Source of the DNA: Coffea arabica
Taxonomy: Eukaryota > Streptophyta > Magnoliopsida > Gentianales > Rubiaceae
Length of the DNA stretch: 64,000 nt
Reading direction: 5' to 3'
Assembly (NCBI RefSeq): GCF_036785885.1
Contig: NC_092312.1
Coordinates: 11,302,001 to 11,366,000, forward strand
Every line of letters begins with the position of its first letter. The first letter of the stretch is position 1. The notes below the pieces were generated by a model. That model saw only the letters and a program-made list of their open reading frames with translations. It did no database searches and was not told where the DNA came from. This document shows, piece by piece, positions 1-8,580 of this stretch. The position numbers and the translations under genes were made by a program.

Positions 1-103
1 TGGTAAGACTCTAAAGATGGCTTTTTTTACTTTATCCCTTTTTTTTTTAAAAAAAACGTGATAGGTGAGAGACAAGCACAATTAAGAAGATGAAATAGCA
101 TAC

Positions 104-1547
104 CTCAGGGTTCAAATCATTAACCTTTTCAATTGCATCCTCCACATTACCACACTGCACTGCCTTCTTAACTGCCATCCGATCAGTTATAGTTGCCAAA
201 TCAATGTCAGCTATAAAGTCATAAGGAAAAGCAAATCATGCCAACTGAAATCCTGATAACAAATGCAATATCATGTAAAATCAGTTATCCTGAAGAAATG
301 ATAAGGATACGTTCTGTCCCAGATTCCTTTCGGAATTTCTCAGCTGCATCAACATAACCCTCAGTCACCAGGAAGTTCATTACCAATTTATTCATGTCTT
401 CTTTCCTAATCTTTACATCATTGAGCTTTTTCTCCCACTCTTCTTTTGTTATAATTTTCTTCGAACTACCCTGTGAAAAGAAAAGTTTTAGAAATAAATT
501 AGCTCCACGCTACCAAAAGAAATAAGTATTCCTGTTTGTGACACTGCACACTTCAAAATTATTCTAAAAAAGGCTATCAGCACAAAATAAATATAACTCT
601 TTTAACCGATTTCGCAGCTGCAATGCCACTAGAATCCTAATCACGTAAATTGTGAAACAATACCACTGAAGATGACACAATTTGCATAAAGTAACTGACA
701 AGTTTGATCTTCAGCTCCTAATTTTGCACTGCTGATGAAAGACAAATGTATCCATTTTTTGACAAGTCTTTTTTTAACAGCTTTCTCAGAATGGCAAGAA
801 CTAAAACAGGAACTGATTTTGGCTGTTGAGAAATCAAAACCTCATTCTAGGATGAGGAACAAAGGCTCTTAGTTTCTGGCACTTTATCCAATTCTAAGAC
901 ATCCATTTCACCTAGAAACACAACACTGGTGGCAGAAAATCATAACCTTCAGCCCTTCATCATTATTAACTAATATCTTATCTCTCAACAGTACATCTCG
1001 CTCTGCTGAGAAACCTGATCGCCTTAATATAATCCTATTTAACATTGTCGGGGCAGTCTATTCAGGTCTTATGTTTATCAAATCAATCATAGTTACTATA
1101 TTGCAAAAAAAAATTCATGAACAAATAGATGTTCTTTAAACCATTCTATCTCACGCTTTTCAAAATCTAGCAAAAACCTTCTGTCGCTTAACTCGTGTTT
1201 TCATAGGGGAAAAAAAGGCGACTTTTTAAGATTCTAGTAACTATTCCTAGCAAAATCCAATCATCTCAAGAAAGGAATGAGAAACCCTAATGTTGATAAA
1301 TATTAGCTACTATGTCATGCCGATGTCCTTAATCAAGACCTTAATCAGACATTCCAGCAACAATTGAACAGCAAAAAGATCAAGAAAACAACAACTCATA
1401 TATAATATAGATATAAAGGGTCAGCAAAAAATGGAATAACTTCTCATAATTTTCCGTTCAAGGTGAGTTGGAAGGAGGGAAATATGAGAAATTTACCATG
1501 GATTCAATCTCAGCGAGTTGGCCAAGTACAAACCAGAGCAATGACAT
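104..1547 (-). CDS. GID8: GID8-like LisH/CTLH protein, 5' exons only
   Basis: 5' part of a gene running off the left edge. Coding exons on the minus strand are 1497-1547, 311-470 and 104-210, each with GT/AG borders and matching phases, giving 106 residues. After a 17-residue leader the protein has a LisH segment ([20 protein letters not shown], about residues 42-61) followed by the start of a CTLH region ([20 protein letters not shown]). The order and wording match plant homologues of yeast Gid8, a scaffold subunit of the CTLH/GID ubiquitin ligase. The first ATG (1547) opens the short leader [17 protein letters not shown]; the ATG ending that exon, at the exon 1/2 junction, could be the true start, since some homologues begin there. 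The CRA domain and C-terminus lie outside the window. No frameshift or stop is seen. Confidence 0.9.
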
Positions 1548-1858
1548 CAAAATTCGGAGGACGACTCCACCGCTAGCTTAAAAATATGGCAGCCGCTGTA
1601 ATTTTCTCCTACTTTCCTTTTAATGTTTTTACAATTTTTTTAACTGGTTAGATTGAGTTAATTTCAGTGACTGTGGCATTTTGGTCTATATGTGTAATTC
1701 GAAGTGTATTCGGTACCCAACTGGAAGGAGAAAACCAGAAAAGGAAAATATAACACAAAAACTATACAGTCGATTTTTTACACAAATTTATTTGCTTATA
1801 TTTATAAGCAGATTTTTAAATTATCTTTTTGTCTCATATATATCATATAAAAAATATA

Positions 1859-3463
1859 GAATTAATTACATTTACCTCCCCTGAGATTTGACCAAATAAC
1901 GAATCGATCCCTGAGATTTGACCAAATAACAAAAAGATCCCTCAACCGTTAGTCTTTGCCGTTGACTGTTAGTGTTAATTACATTTACCCCCCTGAGATT
2001 TGACCAAATAATGAATCGATCTCTAAAATTTGACCAAATAACAGATTCCTCATCCACACTAACTTCTGTCACTTATATGTAACGGAAATAGCCAAAAGTT
2101 TGAATAACCCTTCTTGATTTCCATCAAATTTTTGACCTATCGATTTTTGTGTTTTCAGAAAAAAATTTTGGTTAACAGATAAAATTTTGAATCCAACAAA
2201 TTATTAATTTATTTAACAGATAAAATCAGAGTAAATTTTGATAGACCTTGTAATGCAAAATTTGCCATACACGTATTTTGTAATTTGGTGAAATAGTGTG
2301 ATAAATTTTGGATTACATGGGGTAATACCCATTATCCCATAAAATACCAGTGCTTTACGACTTTTCCCAATTATATGAACAAAGTACCTATTTTTTCAAA
2401 AAATAATTTATTTAAAAGATAAAGTAAAATTAAACTTTCTAGCGAATAAGAAGGTTGAAAATGTAGTACGCATTTTTTCTTTCCATAATGTACCAGCTCC
2501 TTATACTTTTCCTATATTATATAAATGAAGTACCAGCTTTCTATTGGCATTTTACTCTATTTATTAGTAACCCATTGTAAAACCAAACTAGCAGAAGGCT
2601 TTTCTACACAAAACACTTTGTCATGGCCGATTAAGTAGTTAAAGGATATTTGAGAATCTGGTAATGGTCTCATTTTGAAAATCATGTCCGTCTCATTTTT
2701 GTGGTCGATTGAGTGAACCTTTACATTGCTTCTATAAATTTTCTTTCATCGCTCAATTGTCTGTTTCCTTTTTTCACTCTACTTTTTTTTTCATTCCTTT
2801 CTTTGCTTTTCACATTTTTATTTCTTTTTTGTTTTCTAAGCTTTTCTTCTTTCTTCATTTTCTTTCTTTTGTTCCTTTATGCGCATATTTTATCAAGTTT
2901 GATTATTACATGCTTGGTTTTTTTCTTTTATACTGGTTAAAAACTGTTTTGTTTAAGTAATAAACTCTTAGTTTAATTCGTTATTATTGAAACCACCTTC
3001 GATTTTTTAACGGTAAGTTTTCTCTAACTACAAGTTTTACAAAGAGGGTAAATATGATATTTTACTACTTCTATTTAAGTGTCTTTGATGAGATTATTTA
3101 AAAAGGAGATACATGTAATATCACCACACTACAGGGATTTAAAAGTAGTTTGGTCAAACCACAAGGGAGATAGATGTAATTAATCCTTAAAAATTTGATG
3201 GAAATCAATAAGGGTTATTTAGATTTTTGGCTATTTCCATTACATATAAGTGACAGAAGTTAGTGTGGGGGAGAAATATGTTATTTGGTCAAATTTTAGG
3301 GATCGATTCGTTATTTGGTCAAATCTCAAGGGGGTAAATGTAATTAACCCTTACAGTCAACGGCAAAGACTAACGGTTGAGGGACCTTTTTGTTATTTGG
3401 TCAAATCTCAGGGATCGATTTGTTATTTGGTCAAATCTCAGGGGAGGTAAATGTAATTAACTC
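1859..3463. mobile_element. Non-autonomous Mutator-like element with long inverted termini
   Basis: The ends GAATTAATTACATTTACC (left) and its inverse with one mismatch (right) are flanked by a perfect 9-bp direct repeat AAAAATATA at 1850-1858 and 3464-3472. A 9-bp duplication is the Mutator superfamily signature. The inverted termini are about 275 bp (1859 to about 2133, and about 3188 to 3463). Both contain the sub-repeat CTGAGATTTGACCAAATAAC twice or more. The core is AT-rich with no transposase, so the element would need a partner for movement. Short ORFs read through the termini but are mirror images of one another and are not genes. Confidence 0.85.
3110..3186. repeat. Second, diverged terminus-like module inside the Mutator-like element
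   Basis: Read on the minus strand from 3186, this segment starts TTAATTACATCTATCTCCCT and continues with a TTTGACCAAACTAC motif. It resembles the element's own outer end (TTAATTACATTTACCTCCCC, then TTTGACCAAATAAC) but is clearly diverged. It lies just inside the right terminus, in the same orientation. I see no matching partner inside the left terminus. Confidence 0.6.
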
Positions 3464-3699
3464 AAAAATATATTATAATATCTTTTTTCAAAAGATTATT
3501 TCAAATAATAAAAAACATACTATGTCAAGTGAAATACTCAGGAAAAAGTCTATGCTAGGATAGGACTTCTTTGATGCTTCCCTTGTATTTGCAATTGTTG
3601 AGAATAGTTACTAACCCCAGTTGATAATGACTGACTATTTCTAATATTGAAATCGCGTTGCCTATATGGGAATGAGAAGTGATTTATAGTCTCTTGTAG

Positions 3700-4070
3700 G
3701 ATTGCAAACGAATCGAACCGTTTGCGAGCTGATCGAATCCGAGCTTCAACTCGAGTTCAAAGATCTTTAATTCGTTAGTTCACGAATCAGTTCGATTATA
3801 TATATATATATATATATATATAATAGTAAAATTACATATATATTCTTAATATTTTATTATTTATTAAGAAAAATATTTTATTTTATTCATTTTTTAAAAT
3901 AAAATAAATAATTTTATTGTTTTAAATTCGAGCTCGACTCAAATTCGAGTCGAACTTTAGATTTTGAGTTCGTCGAGTTCGAATTCGAACTTCATAAAAC
4001 TAAGTTGAGACTCGATTTGATTGGAACAAAATTCGATTCGATTCGACTCGTTTACACCTCTAATTCTAGA
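3700..4070. repeat. Foldback repeat with (TA)n centre
   Basis: The left arm (TTGCAAACGAATCGAACC and following) and the right arm (GATTCGACTCGTTTACACC) are imperfect inverse copies rich in TCGAG/TCGAA. They enclose a (TA)n run at about 3797-3822. This arrangement is typical of a plant foldback MITE. Ends and target duplication could not be fixed. Confidence 0.5.
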
Positions 4071-4950
4071 TGTATACCCTGACCCTCTTTTAATAGGTCT
4101 TTTCGGAAAACTCTATTTATTCTGATATGGATGGCAGACAAACCTAATATTTCTTGATTTTGACAGGAATTCTTACAAGCGTTATGAATGTTGTTTTTAT
4201 CTACTATTTTTTAAAATTAATCAAGTTGTTAATGACTAGATGAAAGATAACGTGTGATATTATTTGTCATTTTTTGAACTTTGATTTTTATCATTGTCGG
4301 AGCTATTTTCATTTTGACTACCCAAAGACATGTTTATGGTTAGTTATCTTCGAAACTTGTTTTACTTTAACTATGTACTTTTCAACATGACTAACCCTAA
4401 ACATTATAATTACCAATATAACAATTATTGTGTGGAAGAAACTTAAGAGATTAAAGTTTACTTTAGTAATGAAAAATTCATATAAAATTTATTTATTATC
4501 AATATTATGCTTTTTGTTATTGTACACACATTGAGTGTGCAAAAAACACTAGTGTCTATGCAATATATAAAATCTAGAAGTTAGTGTAAATAGTTGTTGT
4601 CATCGTTTGAACTTCTAATTATACCATTATAAAAAAAATTACCCTACTCACTTAATCACATATTGTCAACATCAATACATATAGCTACCTAAGTATTTTG
4701 CATTAACTATTCATGAGTACTCCCAAATATTGTAACTTTGCAATCCAAACTTCTTTACAAAAACTAATATAAATATTATTTACGTTAAAAAATAAAATTA
4801 TGCAAAATTTATTCATTTTAACGATTTTTAAATGTGTTGATCTTATAAATACTGTCAGTGCATGCACTATTACGATTCGATGTATTTCATGTATGCAAAA
4901 TTTATATTTAAAATATAATTAATGTTAATTATCATACATTCAAAGGTGAT
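4071..4950. other. Intergenic AT-rich DNA
   Basis: No ORF with recognisable coding character, no RNA gene and no clear repeat structure was seen here. It is ordinary plant intergenic sequence between two repeats. Confidence 0.6.
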
Positions 4951-4952
4951 AA

Positions 4953-5113
4953 TGTGTTTGGATAGGAGATTATTTGAAATAATTATTATAGCACTTTTTG
5001 TGATATAATGTATGTGAGATAAAAAAATGATTGGAAAGATAAAATATGTGTTAAAAATTGTGTTTGTGGTGCAAACAAATAATTTAGAGCCAAATAATGA
5101 CTATCCAAACATA
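4953..5113. mobile_element. MITE, family copy A
   Basis: Ends TGTTTGGATAG (left) and CTATCCAAACA (right) are exact inverse copies. The interior has the family motif of a TTATTTGAAATAATTATT palindrome and a GTGAGATAAAAA stretch. Relatives sit at 25060-25233, 61790-61940 and 62093-62341. It is about 160 bp with no coding capacity. Confidence 0.7.
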
Positions 5114-5206
5114 CTTATTTAACACTAGTACAAGTTGGAAGAAGATACATAGGATGCAGTCATGCAACTATGAGACAATTTCATAAAGTGAAAAATTTTC
5201 AAGCCT

Positions 5207-5233
5207 GTCCCTTCGGGGCCATCCGATAAAATT
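5207..5233 (+). pseudogene. Fragment of U6 snRNA 5' end
   Basis: These 27 bases (GTCCCTTCGGGG, then C in place of A, then CATCCGATAAAATT) match the start of plant U6 snRNA at 26 of 27 positions and then stop matching. There is no upstream USE (RTCCCACATCG) or suitably spaced TATA box, so this is not a working gene. It is best read as a truncated retropseudogene or a template-switch product. Confidence 0.75.
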
Positions 5234-5529
5234 TTGCAAGCCTAGTTTGTAATTTTTGGGCAATTGTTGTTTTGATCATGGTGACAGCCCCAAAATATGG
5301 TAGTCTAATCCCACGTTAACTTCTCTCAAGAGTACTACTACCTATCATTAAGTATTGTCTATTACTCCAAAAATAACTATCTTAGAGACATGAAATCGCA
5401 ACCATGACGTAAAACACATACTACTAATTAGAATCTAACACCTATAATCCATCAAGTCACCCATAATTGGTGCTCAAACATTTATTTACCAGTAATAAAC
5501 GGCGCACACATATACGCTCATTGTTTCAA

Positions 5530-5727
5530 TCCCCGGGTTGACTCGACTGGTGCTGGGGGTGCCTCCTTAGGTTCTGGTACCGTGTGATCGCGGTTCGATC
5601 CCTGTTATCTTCTTGTGTCTTCTGGGGGGTGGGGGCACAAGCGGAGTGGGAATAGTCGGGTCCGGAAATATAATCCGTCGAATCCTGGATACCCACTATG
5701 TCAGAAAAAAAAAATATATATATATAG
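5530..5727 (+). mobile_element. tRNA-derived SINE with 14-bp target duplication
   Basis: A 198-bp unit is flanked by perfect 14-bp direct repeats GCTCATTGTTTCAA at 5516-5529 and 5728-5741. Near the 5' end is a Pol III B-box-like sequence (GGTTCGATCCC, about 5593-5603), with a poorer A-box candidate upstream. The 3' end is A-rich followed by (TA)n. Flanking repeat, promoter-like boxes and A-rich tail together support a SINE; the family is not recognised. Confidence 0.8.
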
Positions 5728-5741
5728 GCTCATTGTTTCAA

Positions 5742-6345
5742 CTCATGAACGACCTAAGTCCTTTTTAACGTGATTTGAATATTTTGTCCTAATTGTACTG
5801 TTACTAAAAACAAATAGTACAATGATTCTCATCAATCGTGATTGAAGAAATTTAATAGTCTGTACGCATTTGGTGCACTTATTCCCTTTCTTGTTTCCAT
5901 ATCTTATTATATTTGATCATTTATTCAAGTTTGTAAACTAATGGAATTCAATTAAGCTACTTGTTAAGTTTGCTTGATTGAAGTTCGAATTCGAGTTTGT
6001 ATTAACCAAGTCTAAATTGAGCTCAACTAGTTTGAATAATTCTTTGAGTTGGAGTGGAGTGTGAATATCTGGTGTGAGAAATTTCATTATATATACATAC
6101 AGGTCAAATGGTCATCAAAATAACTGCTTTGGACAGGTTTTGTTCAATTCAATCTCTACACATGATATTAAAATCGACATATAAAAAGTGACATGAGCCT
6201 TATATTGTTTTGCTCAAATCATGACCGTGAACCTTTCTGGACTGCAATCATCCTTGCCCATCTACATGCATACAGATACTTGCACAGTGTTTATGTAAAC
6301 TTTTGAAGTTTTTAATTTCTTTATTATACACATACATCCTTTCTG
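5742..6345. other. Intergenic DNA without recognised features
   Basis: AT-rich sequence between the SINE and the next MITE. A short stretch around 5985-6060 (TTCGAATTCGAGTTTG and following) recalls the foldback repeat at 3700-4070, but too little remains to delimit it. No gene was seen. Confidence 0.5.
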
Positions 6346-6347
6346 GC

Positions 6348-6482
6348 TTGGCCTTGTTTGGATTGTGATTTTTCGGAGAGAAATTTTTACATTTTTCATG
6401 AATAAAATTTTCAATCACATTTTTTAAACTCATATAAATCATATTTTTCTATAAAAACTCGTAAAAATAGCAATCCAAATGG
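6348..6482. mobile_element. Short MITE (about 135 bp)
   Basis: The left end GGCCTTGTTTGGATTG and the right end CAATCCAAATGGC form an imperfect inverted pair around an AT-rich core. This is the common plant pattern of a hAT- or Harbinger-type MITE. A target duplication could not be fixed, so the superfamily is left open. Confidence 0.6.
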
Positions 6483-6929
6483 CAAGTTTTAATGAGAAAA
6501 ATGCAGTTTTGGTATCTCGACTTTAACAGATGAGCAGTTTTAGTTATCAAACTTTGAACGAAAACAAATCTGGTACCTTAACTTTCAACTTTTGAGCACA
6601 GTTAATACTCTTGACGGTTTTTTTTTTCCCCAAATTACTACTTGAAAGAGTCGCGTGATAGTTATATGTCTAGCAATTATTAATAAAAATTACCAAAAAA
6701 TGTAAAATATCCTTTTGATAAAATTATTTGTTTTTAAACTTAGTATTTAGTGTTAGAAGAATATTTTATTTGATAAAATTATTAGTTCTAGGATATTTTA
6801 TGCGACACATAGTGTCAGAAGAAAATTTTACATTTTTTTGATATTTTTTATACAATAGTTGCCGGACATATGGTTATCAAATAACTTTTTTTGACAGTAA
6901 TTTGGAAAAAATCTGTCAAGGGTACTAAG

Positions 6930-7784
6930 GGCCTATTTGTAAGGCCTGTTTTTTATTAAGTTTTTATTATACTAGTTTTTTAACAACTTGTGCTACAGGA
7001 ACCTTAAAAACTTATCAAAGTTTTTAACATACACACTTAAAATATCCAAAACACAAAAAAAAAAAAAAATCCCTTCCCCTTTTCTTTTTCATCCTCTCCC
7101 ACCACCACCTCCGTCGCCAACTCCGGCGCTAATTTCCGGTGCCGGTGCCGGTCTTCTTTTTTTTCCCATTTTTTCCCTCTCTCCCTCTTCCTCCCCTCTT
7201 GTCTTTTTTTCTCTCTGCGTCTCCCCCATTTCCTCTCCCACTTCTCTGTGAAAAAAAAAAGAAAGAAGAGAAAGATAGTGAGAAGCGAAAAGAGGAACAG
7301 GGGAGGTGGGGGGTGGCGGGGGGGGAGGGGGAAGGCGGGCCACTTTTTTTCTCTCTGCGTCTCCCCCATTTCCTCCCCCACTTCTCTGTGAAAAAAAAAA
7401 GAAAGAAAAGAAAGATAGTGAGAAGCGGAAAGGGGAACAGGGGAGGCGGGGGATGGCGGGGCAAAGGTGGTGGCGGGGGGAGGGGGAAGGCGGGAAGGGG
7501 TGGTGGGGGAGGGGAGGAGAAGGGGAAAGGGAGGAGAGGGGTGGCGGGAGGTGGCATTGGTGGAGTTGCTGCTGGGGGTGGCGGAGGTAACGGGGAAGGG
7601 GAGGGGAAAGAAGAAGAAAAGAAAAAGGAAAGAAAGAAAAAGAAAAAGAAAAAGAAAGGGAAAGAGAAAAAGAAAGAAAAAAAGGAAAGGAAAAAAAAAG
7701 TTTTTCGCTTTACAAAAACTTCTACAGTATACTACAGTAAAGTTTTAGACAAACTCCCAAAAAACTCAGGTTCCAAATAGGTCC
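6930..7784. mobile_element. Harbinger-like MITE with purine/pyrimidine-asymmetric core
   Basis: The ends GGGCCTATTTG and its inverse CAAATAGGTCC are flanked by TAA on both sides (6927-6929 and 7785-7787), the usual 3-bp target pattern of PIF/Harbinger elements. The core switches from C/T-rich (about 7070-7250) to G/A-rich (about 7250-7700). It includes long runs of G triplets and quadruplets and a (GAAA)n tract. A 140-bp unit is tandemly duplicated inside it. The long ORFs here are products of low complexity. Confidence 0.7.
7200..7479. repeat. 140-bp tandem duplication
   Basis: The unit beginning near 7200 recurs 140 bp later: CTCTCTGCGTCTCCCCCATT is at 7211 and again at 7351, followed in both by ACTTCTCTGTGAAAAAAAAA and GATAGTGAGAAGCG. 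The copies differ by scattered substitutions. Both lie in the Harbinger-like element core. Confidence 0.8.
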
Positions 7785-7902
7785 TAAATGTGCTAAATGG
7801 TTGAAAAATTAGATACTAGATTTGTTTTATCCAAAATTTGGAGATTAAAATTGTTCATGTGCTAAATTTTGAATACCAAAAGTGCATTTTCTCGGTTTTA
7901 AT

Positions 7903-8580
7903 CTACATGGCTGCCCTGTCTGTGTCCTAGTCCTCCTAATACTTCACTTCTCGTGTTGGTTTACGAGTATAATCCATCCATATCCGTATGCTTCACTCAC
8001 AAGGATCCACCTCCTTTTTTTCACACACTTACACAAACTGCACCAAATCTGTTTCCCAAATCCTTATAGGCCAAAAGCTTCGACCCGGGCAACACGCGCA
8101 CACAATAACCCCTAAAGTCTCCGATTCCAACTCCAATTTTCCCACGCTTTTCACTTAAATCGCTTCGACGGACGGATTGATTCGAAAGACTTTTACGAGT
8201 TCATCCTACGCCCCCCACAAACTTTCTCCGCCTCCTGACCCACGCCCCCACAGGAAAAAGAGAGAGAGAGAGAAATTTAAACGAAAAGGAAAAAAAAAAC
8301 ACGCAGTCCACACACACAAAAAAACGCACAACATACAAGCAAAAGCTAAAGACCGGTGGTGGCTTCACTGAAACCCCAGCGAAAGTTCTGGCAAGCAACT
8401 TTCCACCTGACTCTATTAGTATGTTTTTCACATGCGAAGAATTTTTTGGGTTCAAATTATAGGAGGAGGAAAGTTGACCGTGGAATGGAAACACGTCGTC
8501 GTTTTCGAGGAGGGGAAGACTAGGGTTTCTTTTCCATTAGGATCTTTAATTTTGAATGAGTGTAGTAATTGAATTGAGAT
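7903..8580 (+). promoter_or_regulatory. Presumed promoter and 5' leader of the helicase gene
   Basis: The 680 bp before the helicase ATG contain CA- and GA-rich leader-like stretches (about 8255-8340) but no clear TATA box. Two upstream ORFs occur close to the start: 8485-8523 (12 codons plus stop) and 8556-8642, which overlaps the main start in another frame. The transcription start is not visible from sequence alone. Confidence 0.4.

Larger units (their letters stand above)
6494..7893. mobile_element. Mutator-like element carrying a nested insertion
   Basis: The inverted ends GAGAAAAATGCAGTTTTGGTA and its diverged inverse at 7873-7893 are flanked by 9-bp direct repeats differing at one base (AGTTTTAAT at 6485-6493, GGTTTTAAT at 7894-7902). 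Similarity between the arms extends over more than 100 bp. Without the nested 6930-7784 unit and its 3-bp duplication the element would be about 540 bp. No transposase is present. It lies about 0.7 kb upstream of the helicase start codon. Confidence 0.75.

Noticed and set aside
1872..2072. ORF of 66 codons, nearly identical to one at 3250-3450
   Set aside because: Both read through the inverted termini of the Mutator-like element; their similarity reflects the repeat, not a gene family.
5593..5603. B-box-like sequence considered as a tRNA gene
   Set aside because: No cloverleaf can be formed and the unit has a SINE tail and target duplications.
7037..7780. Several overlapping ORFs of 80-213 codons on both strands
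   Set aside because: They consist of Gly/Lys/Pro/Phe runs from the purine/pyrimidine-rich transposon core. No domain is present and several frames are open at once.
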